A stretch of DNA of 64,000 nt from Fasciola hepatica. Lineage: Eukaryota > Platyhelminthes > Trematoda > Plagiorchiida > Fasciolidae. Below are positions 37,434 to 47,857 of this stretch, in pieces; the stretch's first letter is position 1, and the number at the start of each line of letters is the position of its first letter. Where the stretch lies: positions 6,301,001 to 6,365,000 of the forward strand of contig CANUEZ040000168.1 in the NCBI GenBank assembly GCA_948099385.1, in the 5' to 3' direction. Below the pieces are notes generated by a model, which saw nothing but the letters and a program-made list of their open reading frames with translations, was not told the DNA's origin and did not search any database. The position numbers and the translations under genes were made by a program.

Positions 37434-38500
37434 AAGGCAGGAGAACGATTAGGGTCCTCATCGAAAGCCTTTAGTTCTAACAAGAACCTATCCGCAAGGC
37501 AGCAGGATGGTTTAGTGAAAGCCCATTTGCTTGGATCAAATATTCTTCCACGGATTTTGCCGATTGAGTTGCCAGCTGAAATCAAACCCTAACCTGGAGG
37601 ACCAGGAAACTGGACTTTTTCTGACCACTACCTACTGACCTGTCAGGTATGATTGCATCTCCGGCTTAAGAAGCCATCCTGTATAGCTCTTTGGGTCATA
37701 GAAGCGAGCGAGCCAGCATACCACGTCGGGGTACAGTTCCGTCATAAATGTCAAGGTAATTCACAATCTAGATGCCAGCTCCGTCCGCGGATACAACGTC
37801 ACCCGCACAGCATATTATACAAATCTGTACGAATTGCTTCCAGGTGAGTGAGGCCCATTACAATCGAACTTGTGCTGTCCTCAGCTCATTTTTTGTCGGC
37901 CACAAGCTCTTCATTTCGACAAACCACTTCTTGCCATAGCAAGCGATACTGGTGCCCAAACCTCTAACACCACTTCGTATACAAAAGGACTTTCGATTAA
38001 CCCAGTGCTATGCCCGGAGTCGCTTTGTGTCGCCTAAGCCCAACTGGGTGCAGGTTCTGAATTGAAGTCCTGATGCACTCCTAATAGAATAATTCTATAA
38101 CCAAGGTCTCTTGCTCAGTGAGTGAGAGACAGTCGAATTCAGGTAGGTTGAATACGATGGTCGACGTGGTGCTGCAGCCAACGTCTTGCGTTGCTCGTGG
38201 GGCTGCGGCAGCCTTGCCCCTTTTTCTTTCCGTGTTTCATATCTTACGGTCTGCGGGTGTCCGGTCAGTCCCGGTTCCATGCACGAGATCACTGCACGCG
38301 ACATAGTAGATTGTGTCGTACATTAGGGCCCTCTCCAGAGAGGAGCTATTCGTTCTGTTGAAGATGCCAGACCCCTCTCACCAATGTCAGCAACCACCTG
38401 AATCACGAAAGTCACCTGCTCCAGTTACCGGAACGTCAAAGGACTACTATAGTTTCCGATAACGCTGTGTTACCGAACAGTAAACAAAGTGGAGTGGTAA
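37434..38500. other. 1.1 kb spacer without an assigned feature
   Basis: Lies in the spacer between the two arms, just upstream of the RTE start. Short frames only; any RTE 5'UTR would be here but has no visible mark. Confidence 0.4.
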
Positions 38501-38505
38501 ACTTC

Positions 38506-39010
38506 AGCAAAAGAACGATAATGCTAGCAGGAGTTCGAATGAATCAAGATGATAATGGTTTGCGAGACAAATACAAGGTGGTCTTGATTTCCATTTGGGC
38601 AATGAGTGCCCATGTGAGTGATGTAAAGATCGTTGTTACTGAATGCTGAAGATGCACTGTATAAAAAATGATGCAAGCCGTGAGTGGCAGAGGCTTATCA
38701 GGGTTCGATGAACGGAGTAAGTTATACAAAGGGAGACAGAAGAAATTGTGTAAAATACCCAAGGGAGCATTGATGAGTGCGAGGACGGGCAGGAGTCCGT
38801 GAAAAGGCCAGTTTAATTTCGGCACCAGTAATCCGTACCACGCGGTGAAGAGGAAGAGCAACTGGAGGAATCCGGATCAGAGCACAATTAACTTCAAGCA
38901 AGATACAATCCGAAAGGGAGAATGAAGTTTTACAATGGAGGGCAAGGTGAAATATCTCCGCATGGGCCTGGGACTTTTCAAGCCGGTACACTGACAAATA
39001 TTTTGCTCAC
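38506..39010 (-). mobile_element. LINE 3'UTR fragment in the spacer
   Basis: 38,506-38,842 matches 41,948-42,284 at a constant offset of 3,442 with about two differences (for example GAGTGCC/GAGAGCC). Beyond 38,848 it diverges from that copy but stays related to the LINE-F 3'UTR at about 61,130-61,290, ending near ACTGACAAATAT. It has no (ATT)n tail of its own. Confidence 0.6.
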
Positions 39011-39170
39011 TGATTCCTTGTGTTTTTGAGCGTCAATTAGGTGAGTCACGGATTAGGAGGATAAATGACCCGGCCTTCGTCGACCGAAAGATCGGTGTAT
39101 TATCTCTGTTGTGAGGACAGAAGGTGTCTTTTGGAGAGTTTGCTTTCCAGCTGTGTCAAAAAGTAAATAA

Positions 39171-39800
39171 AAACTTTTGAGTGAAAAGCTTCTTGGCCCA
39201 CCAATTTCCATCGCCAACTATGAAACCCTTGAGCGGATCTTGGAGGAACGGAAGAATTTGAACTTCGCAAAGGCCTGCTTGATCTTCGAGCAATATGACG
39301 AAGTGGGTTCTGCTGACAAGCCCAATACCACAGTCCCGTTTCAAATTAACGTTACCGTCACGTTGGATTGCAATTTTGCTTTTCGTCTTGCCCAGAATCG
39401 GTTTTATGACTCTTCTGGCGTTTTTATTATTTGTCCTGAAATGCCGGCTTTTAGTGTGTCCAATTTTGTCACACCACAGCGAGGTCCTGTCTGCCCTGCT
39501 AGCACAAATGACATAAACATTCTTGAGCTGCTTCCTTATTGGAAAACTTTATTTCCCAGTTACCTAATCTTCAATGCTACTGATTTCACGTTGCGCAAGA
39601 TGCCGACCTCGCTAGCTCGTGTGTTGCGTATTCGTCATCTGAATAATAGTTCTAGACCACAACTGAGTCGCGTAAAATATAAGCGTTTCTCATCCTGCAC
39701 AAAACTGAGACGAACCAGTGGACGTGAATCAGTTATTGAGGAAAACCGTGGTAGTACACTTGCGCCCTCCGCTAACGGCGAGCGTGCGTCTTGTGGATGA
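39171..39800 (+). CDS. long open frame of unknown origin at the inner edge of the right arm
   Basis: About 209 codons are open after TAA at 39,168, beginning LSEKLLGPPISIANYETLER; there is no ATG near the start. A pyrimidine-rich AG (TTGCTTTCCAG, 39,140-39,150) lies just upstream but a stop separates it in this frame. Content is gene-like, with no low-complexity bias (ILEERKNLNFAKACLIFEQY). Codons from 39,392 on are duplicated in the left arm (35,557-35,149); the first 70 or so occur only here. It abuts RTE sequence from about 40,010. It could be a host exon caught in the rearrangement or an unknown transposon protein. Confidence 0.3.
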   Translation, partial: KLLSEKLLGPPISIANYETLERILEERKNLNFAKACLIFEQYDEVGSADKPNTTVPFQINVTVTLDCNFAFRLAQNRFYDSSGVFIICPEMPAFSVSNFVTPQRGPVCPASTNDINILELLPYWKTLFPSYLIFNATDFTLRKMPTSLARVLRIRHLNNSSRPQLSRVKYKRFSSCTKLRRTSGRESVIEENRGSTLAPSANGERASCG

Positions 39801-39987
39801 GTGCGCCTTTCAGTGGTCTCACTTTCGGGCCTACAAGCTGACAGTGAATTCACAAATCGCGTTTGCCTGTCTCAGACTGAACCCCGACCAACATTTGCTT
39901 ATGACCTCCGACAATTGCACTTCACGGTAGGGCATACTACCGTGGTCCTCAGAGCTCTCATTTTGGTCTGCTTGCAAAGCACCAAAG

Positions 39988-41326
39988 TTGGCGACAACGT
40001 GCGGACAATTAGTCTTGGCTAGTTCTTGGAGAATGAGTATGCCACGGAAGTTCGTAAACCTACTGAGCTCATTGTATTTTCGTGCTGCTGGCCGCGTTAG
40101 AGTTTACGGTGGACTATCCGGTCGGTTCGAAACGACCAGTGGTATTCGACAGGGATGTCCCATGTCTCCATTCCTGTTGAACTTCGTCGTGGACGAAACA
40201 ATGGAGAGTGCGCTGCAAACTCCTCAGGATGTAGGTGTCGAACTAGGAGATAGTGGAAAGCTGTGTGACCTAGATTACGCGGATGACGTTGTCTGCTCGT
40301 TCGAATCCACGGAACATGTCCGATGTGCACTAGGTAGACTCTCAGGAGCCGTAGCTTCATTCGGCATGCGATTTGCGCCTTCAAGGTTTAAGGTGGTGTT
40401 ACAAGACTGGATGCCAAATATTTCGCGCTTGATGTTTGATGGGGGTGGTGCTATCAGTTGTCGACCACTTCAACTACCTCGGCAGCAGCGTGACGACGGA
40501 CGGGAGCACAGTAGTAGAAGTGAGTACGCGGATATGCAAGGCTCGAGCGGCGTACGCTGGACTGAAGAACTTGTGGCGCCGATCTGATATTTCCCTGAAG
40601 TTGGAAGGTCGTGTATACCGTGCCTTGGTGTGCTCAGTTTTGTTGCATGGTTGCGTGACTTGGAGCCGGTGTGCGGGAGATATTCGTCGTCTTGAGGTTT
40701 TCGACCGCCGATGTTTACGCAGTATCGCTGGGATTGGGTGGAATAGCCGAGTGAGCAACACTGAGTTCAGAAATCGAGTATTGTGTTTCTATTCGGAGAA
40801 GGTTCCATCACAGCGTATCCAGTTTAGTAGAATTGCTTTGCTGTAGCACGTGTTACGCATGGCGAACGCACGTCTACCGTACCGTGTCCTGTCCTCCGTT
40901 CCTCTTGGGGAGTGGAAAAATCCACCTGGAGGTCAACAGATGACGTGGCAGTGAGTAATGAGAAAATTTACAGCAAGCTTAGGGAAGTTAGGTGCTTCGC
41001 GTTTTCGTGGTTGGGGTCGTAAATATCCGTCTACCAGTTTGCTGGAGACACTGAAGGATATGGCAGCTAGCCACGAAAATTGGTGATCATGTTACCACTT
41101 TCTATCGAATCAGAATGACTGGTCGATGTGCGTTTGTACCGTTAGATTGTGTATTCCGTGGTTTGGCCACTAGGACATTCTTTCCTTTTCCCACCTCTAC
41201 AGGTCAACTCCCTCTCCATCTTGTATATTCGTACTTTCTGATTCAACGTGCAACATGGTCAGAAAGGCAATGGTCAGTAGGGCTGGCCCTACTGTTTAAC
41301 GCCGTGCGATGATGATGATGATGATT
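39988..41326 (+). mobile_element. 3' part of the RTE element, duplicated in the right arm
   Basis: Carries the same RT palm frame (39,988-40,587, YADD intact), thumb frame (40,436-40,846), 3'UTR and GAT-repeat tail (41,308-41,326) as the left arm. The endonuclease half is not duplicated. Two frames overlap, so it is a frameshifted pseudogene just as in the left arm; that shared lesion shows the damage predates the duplication. Confidence 0.75.
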
Positions 41327-41811
41327 AGGCATCTGGGGTGAAACGGAAATATCTAGGTTGCTCAAAAATCCAGGCTTCACAAGGCGATTTTGGGCTCGGC
41401 CACGGATACCGAGTAACGCCTGGAGTTAGCAGTCCCGTTCGGAGGATGCTCCGAGTGTTCACTTGACCACATCTAACGTGGTCTATGGGACGAGACACTT
41501 CAAGCACCGGAGAGGCAGCGGAATCTCGGTTAGGGAGATGCAGCGCAGTCGCTCACGGAGTCCCTGATTCAGTGGTTAACGACTTATATAGTCGTGCACT
41601 CTACGACCTGGAACGTTGAAATTCAATGGCATCAATTTTATCCACCAAAGGACTGGTAGCCTGTGGTGTTGATAGGATGTCTCGGCCGTCGGGCCTGGTG
41701 AGCACACTCCGGCATAGATCACCGCAGATTGCTCGACTCTTCGCATCCATGCAACAGCTGCGCTAGAGAGATGGTTCATCGCTAAACGTAGTCAATACTA
41801 AGAAAAATGAA

Positions 41812-42391
41812 GATAATAACAATATTAATAATGATATATTCCTCGACCGTGGTCGAGCCACGCGAGCAAGCGCATGATTATGAAGTACGACATTACTCAG
41901 TACGACGAAACAAAACACGAGTTTTACAAGTTGAAGTCGAAAACTCCAGCAAAAGAACGATAATGCTAGCAGGAGTTCGAATGAATCAAGATGATAATGG
42001 TTTGCGAGACAAATACAAGGTGGTCTTGATTTCCATTTGGGCAATGAGAGCCCATGTGAGTGATGTGAAGATCGTTGTTACTGAATGCTGAAGATGCACT
42101 GTATAAAAAATGATGCAAGCCGTGAGTGGCAGAGGCTTATCAGGGTTCGATGAACGGAGTAAGTTATACAAAGGGAGACAGAAGAAATTGTGTAAAATAC
42201 CCAAGGGAGCATTGATGAGTGCGAGGACGGGCAGGAGTCCGTGAAAAGGCCAGTTTAATTTCGGCACCAGTAATCCGTACCACGCAGCGAAGAAGATCAG
42301 CTGAAGAAAGCTTGGTCAGTGGGGAATTATTGATGGTTATGACAGTATATTTCTCGACCGTAATCGAAAAGCGCGCATGAAGCCATGATCA
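41812..42391 (-). mobile_element. two LINE 3'-end fragments in the right arm
   Basis: Mirror of 32,558-33,137. The tails are at 41,812-41,835 and 42,323-42,345, with CGACCGTGGTCGAG and CGACCGTAATCGA respectively next to them. Confidence 0.6.
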
Positions 42392-42470
42392 GAGCGCGCG
42401 AAGTTCCTCAGAAGGACAATATACCCGCAAAAGATTTAGGGGAGAGATAACACTACTTAGCAACAGGAGA

Positions 42471-42776
42471 GTGAAGACGAAGAGGATCTCAATTTGGGTA
42501 GGTTGGCGGGGGGTTATGCGGAGCGTACTATCCAGTTTCGAATCGTTTGCGGGCAGCCGTAAAGACTCGGCCAGACATGATGTTCTTGGGACGAACATTA
42601 TTTTGGAATGCATATACTACAACATCTACGAAGATGACGCAGAAAATGCTCTGCGGTGCTCACTCAAATTTACTGAGAAAGGTATTCGTTTGCGAGATAA
42701 ACAGGCAGGCAAGAATATTAGTAAAGCGGCCACGCTGCTGCAGAATGCTGCCTACGGCCTCCAATTTGGAGACTGA
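42471..42776 (+). CDS. 101-codon frame within R3, unknown protein
   Basis: MKTKRISIWVGWRGVMRSVL..., then NIILECIYYNIYEDDAENAL, a lysine-rich middle, and the end NAAYGLQFGD. The same frame is at 32,478-32,173 (-), and its last 48 or so codons at 50,555-50,701 (+). The older R3 copy at 22.9 kb keeps the DNA (GGCCTCC..GTGGAGACTG) but not the frame. It may be the C-terminus of the protein of the R3 element. No family recognised. Confidence 0.25.
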   Translation: MKTKRISIWVGWRGVMRSVLSSFESFAGSRKDSARHDVLGTNIILECIYYNIYEDDAENALRCSLKFTEKGIRLRDKQAGKNISKAATLLQNAAYGLQFGD

Positions 42777-43032
42777 AGGGGAATTTTACGAACAAAAGCG
42801 AGACAGCTACCCCTAAAACAAGTGAGATAGCTTCCTGGATGGGTAACGAGTATCATTCAAGGAAGAAAAATCACAGCCTGTGGGAGAATGATATTCAAGA
42901 GACGGGATAACTTATCCACGGGGAACAAAATAATGCAAGAAAGAGAGGTGAAATCCTTTGGCCGGGCATAGGCCTGTTCACGTTGACAAATTGAAAAATA
43001 TGTTATTTTGCAGAGTTTCCCGGTGTATCCAC
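42630..43032 (+). repeat. 403-bp direct repeat, copy 1 (left flank of LINE-E)
   Basis: Identical by eye to 50,555-50,957 (constant offset 7,925), starting GAAGATGACGCAG and ending GTGTATCCAC. The left arm has this stretch once (31,917-32,319), uninterrupted. Confidence 0.85.
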
Positions 43033-43964
43033 CAGGAACTACAAATCCTGTTTGACATAAATATTTTCTTCATACTCTTCTTTTTTGAAATGTATGCTCT
43101 TCTGCTGCAGCCCAACAAAAGCTCTACAATGGTCAGGTATAATCTGCACGCCCTCTAGATGCACGGCTTCCCCTTTTTTAGACCCAGATGTATGTCTATG
43201 TCTGTGGTTAAACGCAATTTTCCGCCTGGTCCAGAAAGAACCATTTGAGCCTCCAGAGTGAAAGGAACTCAAACGCGGACATGGTGGCTGCTGTCAATAC
43301 ATGTTCTGTATTACTGGTCGACACATAGAGCGGAGCTAAAAATAAATTTAACGATTTGGGTTAGAAGACAAAAAACTTACTTGATAAAAGACAGTCGATT
43401 GTATGTGCTTTGTCTTTGATGAACCAATAGGTCAAGCTTACCCCCAATATCTTATCCAAATCCGGTCGTTATGTAGATGCAATCGCCTTGGAAGCTCACA
43501 GGAGGATAAAGAGCGCTAAGAATGATATAGTGCCAAGCTTTCTTGACAAATTACCGACGCTGTCTGTTAGAGCCTCGATACCGAATGCATCCATCATAGC
43601 TCATCATATGTGCCTTTTTACTAGGGTGCGGAAATGATCACCACGATAACCCTGCCCTTTGCTTTTTCAGTTTTCCAACCAATAACAGTCGTTGAGTTCG
43701 TCAGTAACTGTCATAGGGTTGCTGCAGCTACGTTATTTAAAACATCAAAATACACACCGGTAAATCTCCTCTACATAGAGAGATGTTGCGCATGCAGAAA
43801 GGCAAACCAGCGCCTTCCATTGGACCTGGTCCAACGGGACCCGTAAAAGCATCAGTACATACGTCTTTCAAAAGGACTTCGGCCAGAACACCTACTACCC
43901 CTGTGGTCCCTTCGGCATCATTGGACCTTCACTGGTCTAGTCCCCAGGATCCCAAGTAAATTTC

Positions 43965-45125
43965 GTGCAGTTTATCCCAGAGTGCGGCACAGTCTTCGCT
44001 GACACTCTGAAAAGACCGTCACAAAAAGTTCTTGCAAAGCCCATCAGGCGAGGGTTGACTGTGGCGAAAGCCCAGGGCAGCAAGTCTGTAATGAGAAATG
44101 CATCGGCATTACCATCGGTGCACATGACGCCGGCACAGACCGTAGACTTGGACATATCGCCGTATGTGTCACCGACTCAGCCGCCAGGAATACGTCGGCA
44201 CCTTGCCTCCCTACCTGCCACGTCCGTTAGGATAAATAGCAAAATCCAACCTCATCAGACCTGCAATCCCACCTTTTCAGGGCCTTCCACAAAATCTACC
44301 CAGAAGTTCTCCATCCCCGTTTAGTTACAGGACAACTGATCTACCAGTGACATCATCTCTACAGCCAGTACGTTCACCTGGAGTCCTCATGATATGACTG
44401 CTACAATACTGCCGCCGCATATACCTGGAACTTCGGCGACCAAGCCTGGTAAGCACTGTACAACAGGCTTGCAGCCAATTAGCCCCCCTGGCCACTATCA
44501 ACATCTGCCGCCCCTCCCCCGAGTCAGCTACCAGGTCGTCACCCCGCCTTACAATCCTCCATGTTCGGATGTCAGCTGTAGGAATCAGGCGGGCATAGGG
44601 CCCTACAGCCACAACACAGGCACCTCGCCTGAGCTCCCTCTGACTAACAAACCTGCATACTATATGAGCCTACAAGCCTCTTTAACGTTTAAGGCCTTAT
44701 CGAATCCACTAAAGCCAAACCATACCTAGACAACCTATGAAGTACCCCACCATTCCTTAAACCCCCTCTCCAACAGACAAATCCTCTAAATCCCTATGGT
44801 AATAGCGCTCCAAGTAATAGCCATTGTTTCTTTGGGCACATTTCACCACCGTCAGTGCCCTACCTTTGAAAAAGCCACACGTCAAATTTACCGTTTGCTC
44901 ATTCATTACCCCGCCCGACACAATAGCGCCACCAGCCCTTCTTTTCCCAACAGCGCACCATACTATGAAACAGCTTACAGACCAAACTCTCCAACTCACA
45001 GTGCTGATTTGCCACTCACATATGGACCTTCTAATGAGACCACGAATGTAGACTGTTCCGCACTACACAACCTACTTGACCGACAAAATCCCCCTAAACT
45101 AAATACCAATAACGGTATCTCGTAG
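43965..45125 (+). pseudogene. ORF1 of LINE-E (Pro/Ser/Thr-rich), with stops
   Basis: Three open stretches lie in the same frame (43,965-44,324; 44,394-44,729; 44,796-45,125), separated by stops. They are rich in P, S, T and H (ILPPHIPGTSATKPG, GHYQHLPPLPR, PNSPTHSADLP), which is typical of a disordered nucleic-acid-binding ORF1 product. No zinc knuckle or RRM is visible. The frame continues into the endonuclease start after a stop at 45,125. ORF1 identity is inferred from position and composition. Confidence 0.45.
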
Positions 45126-45860
45126 GTTCTTTTTAATAGACGAACCATCATAAACAAAATTCGGCACTTACGATATCTGGCCACCAGTTCTAATTATGGC
45201 ACAAACTTGATTGCTGAAACCTGGTTATCCGATTACACCCCGGCGGACCAGATTTCTCTAGTGAGCTACAAAGTCTTCAGAGTAAATAGGAAAACTCGGC
45301 GCGGTGGAGGTTGTTTGGCATTTGTCAGGGAGGTTCTTGATACAACAACACTTCATCGCCCTTTACTCGACTCCATTCCCGACTCACTTTGGCCAACTGT
45401 CCACATTCCTGGCTCTCAACTTCATGTTGGATGGGTTTCCCGTTTACAAAGCGAAAATTTCTCCGGAATTCTACATCTAATTAATGAATTTAAATACCTA
45501 TCCTTACTGCCCTCAAGTGTAAAGTGCTGGTGACTTTAACATGCCTACGATAGCTTGGCTACCTTTAGCTGCACCCGCTAACCTTTTACCCTTTGTAACA
45601 AGTATAACTGTGGGAGGGTGGGCACAGCGTATCCGCTCTCCTACGGGAAAAACGGCATTTTAGATCTCATTTTTACTCATGTGGTCCCTCATTTGTCTCA
45701 ATCTCCCAAAGTTTTTTCGGTAGCGATCGTAAAGCGATAAACTGCAGCATTCTCACTCACCCACAGCACAACACGATACCGCACTGCATCAAACCCTTCC
45801 CTCTCCCTGACTGTAAGGTTCCCACTAAGACCATTCGACAAGCTGATTGAAGTGAGATTT
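45126..45860 (+). pseudogene. endonuclease of LINE-E, frameshifted
   Basis: KIRHLRYLATSS, LIAETWLSDYTPADQISL and RRGGGCLAFVRE (to 45,533) are the N-terminal EEP blocks with catalytic E. After a frameshift at about 45,530 AGDFNMPTIAW gives the GDFN block, and near 45,700 the SDH region is damaged. A usable enzyme would need one frame through these blocks, which is not present. Confidence 0.65.
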
Positions 45861-46051
45861 TGTCTCTCGTGATCCATAACACGCCACTGATATTTTCTAT
45901 GTACAGTTTTCCAGATGTCTTGATAGGATTACCTACATCCCCAGCAAAGGAATAGCAGAAAATCCTACATTCATGAAACTATACACCACTTTGCTATTCT
46001 TATTCAACTTTTATCGTCACCTCTACCATCCAAAGGCTTGTAGAAACTAGG

Positions 46052-47443
46052 TTGAGTAATCAGAAAATGAAAGTTCCGCGAAAGCCAAGTAGATCTCTTT
46101 GGCTGTCATCACTGTGCAGGGCCAGAACTCTTAATAATCATGGGGTTATCACGCACACTGTTTCAACGGGCTATGTATCCGCCCATAGTCCCCTTCCTAT
46201 TGCAGAAGCCTTCGACTCATTCTTCGCCTCAACTATGGTCTCTATTATTAATGTTAACCCTCCGCCCCTTCCCCCAATTACCGCTTCAACTCTGTCCACA
46301 GTAGAAGTTGAAGCTTCAGTTATCTTCCATAAACTGACCACATCCAAGTCATTATCTTACAGAGGACCTGACTGCTTACCGCCCATTTCAATAGTCAAAT
46401 GCGGAACTGACTTACCCTACCTACTACTGAATATATTTACCCTTTCATCGAACTCCGGTCTGGTTCCAGCAAACTGCAAATGCTCAGTCATGATCCCCCA
46501 CCACACGAAAGGTCCACTGCATGAAGTAACAAACTACCGTCCCATTAACCATACACCTGTCCTCGCTCGGCTAATGGAAAAAATCGTAAAAGAACACATC
46601 GCCAAGCAGCTCTTTCAATTGGACGTTATTAATCCTCGACAACACGGTTTCCTTCGGTCAAGATCTTGCGCAACCTGCCAACTCGATTTTTTGAATCTCA
46701 TTACTGAAATGGCGGACAATGGAATGGCTCTTATAGTACTTTACTTGGATATGTCAAAGGCGTTTGACCGCGTGCCACACCCACATCTGGCCAAAATCCG
46801 ATCCTTTGGCATTACTGACCTCTTACTATCTTGGATCAATTCTTACCTGTCCAATCGCTGCCAGGTTGTCCTAATAAACGGATACTCTTCCAGGCCTAAA
46901 CCAGTTACAGGCGGTGTTATACAGGGTAGCGTTCCTGGCCCTCTGTTGCTCCTCATGTATATAAACGACATGTTCCTCTCAGTGAGCCATAGCACCCCAT
47001 TTCTCTTTGCTGATGACAATAAAAATGTCTACTCTTTCAAGCCTGAATGCATCGTCTCGACTATCTTGAACATCTCTGAAGACATATCTGCATTCGATAG
47101 ATGGTGCTCAACCTGGCAGATGAATTCTTCCGCTGACAAATGTGAGGTTCTTACATATAAATGCAAGCTACCTCGAGAATCTTTAGCCGTCTGTTGTTCA
47201 ACCATTGCTAGTAAGCAAGCCGTTCGGGACCTAGGCCTAAGTTATCCCTGCACACTGAATTTCTCTGAATATTCGGCCCTCCAAGTCGCTAAGGCCAGAA
47301 AGTGCCTGGGGCTAATATTTTGCTCTTTCCGACCTCGATACTGCATTCTCTTCCTTTACAAGTCCCAAGCCGGGTCTTTATTAGAATACTGCTCGCTGAT
47401 CTTCTCTAGTATGCGGAAATCAGACAGAATAGGTATTGAATAA
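46052..47443 (+). CDS. reverse transcriptase open frame of LINE-E (463 codons)
   Basis: Uninterrupted frame with the ordered RT blocks: YRGPDCLPP, CSVMIPHHTKG, NYRPINHTPVLARLMEKIV, QHGFLRSRSCATCQLDFLN, ALIVLYLDMSKAFDRVPHPH (block A, D present), PVTGGVIQGSVPGPLLLLMY (block B), PFLFADDNKNVYS (block C, FADD present) and WQMNSSADKCEVLTY. Both catalytic positions are intact. It lies in a different frame from the endonuclease and stops before the thumb is finished, so the full EN-RT protein is not encoded. It would reverse-transcribe LINE RNA at the nicked target. The given ATG is just the first in the open frame. Confidence 0.8.
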   Translation: MSNQKMKVPRKPSRSLWLSSLCRARTLNNHGVITHTVSTGYVSAHSPLPIAEAFDSFFASTMVSIINVNPPPLPPITASTLSTVEVEASVIFHKLTTSKSLSYRGPDCLPPISIVKCGTDLPYLLLNIFTLSSNSGLVPANCKCSVMIPHHTKGPLHEVTNYRPINHTPVLARLMEKIVKEHIAKQLFQLDVINPRQHGFLRSRSCATCQLDFLNLITEMADNGMALIVLYLDMSKAFDRVPHPHLAKIRSFGITDLLLSWINSYLSNRCQVVLINGYSSRPKPVTGGVIQGSVPGPLLLLMYINDMFLSVSHSTPFLFADDNKNVYSFKPECIVSTILNISEDISAFDRWCSTWQMNSSADKCEVLTYKCKLPRESLAVCCSTIASKQAVRDLGLSYPCTLNFSEYSALQVAKARKCLGLIFCSFRPRYCILFLYKSQAGSLLEYCSLIFSSMRKSDRIGIE

Positions 47444-47857
47444 GTTCTACGTAGTTTTACAGAGCTACCGATTGGATGGAGCTCGCCCCTCACTTATTAA
47501 GAGGGCTGATCACTTTTTAAACCAGACCTTTTATGGATTCGCAGTATGGAACTGGACCTTATCTTTTTGTATAACATCCTTGACAGTCGGACATACACTC
47601 CTGACCCATTGCACCTTGCGCCTGTTTCCAGCTGCCCACTACGTTTTAGAGTTCTTACTCTTTCAATCCCTATTATTAACACTAGCTTACGTTCAAACTT
47701 CTTTATCCCAGTGTGCTCTAAATTATGGAATAAATTACCGTTAGAAATACGCAGTTCTGCTTCCAGCCATCGGGTCAGAAGTGCTTTGGATAAATTCCTC
47801 ACGGTTACCCAAGCCTTAAGGCTTCTAAATGTGGACATACCGGATGACCAAGCCTAA
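47444..47857 (+). pseudogene. RT thumb and C-terminus of LINE-E, shifted frame
   Basis: After a stop and frameshift the C-terminus continues in 47,546-47,857: ELDLIFLYNILDSRTYTPDP, LRSNFFIPVCSKLWNKLPLE and IRSSAS. The LWN.LP.EIR.S signature marks the end of CR1/Jockey-type EN-RT proteins and recurs, decayed, in LINE-A and LINE-B. Confidence 0.7.

Larger units (their letters stand above)
39392..43032. repeat. right arm of the inverted duplication, inner piece (3,641 bp)
   Basis: Mirror of 31,917-35,557 at sum 74,949 with no length change. At the inner edge similarity fades over about 30 bp (39,391 downward). At the outer edge, after 43,032, it fades over another 30 bp (about 24 of 31 bases still equal to 50,958-50,988). 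Confidence 0.9.
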
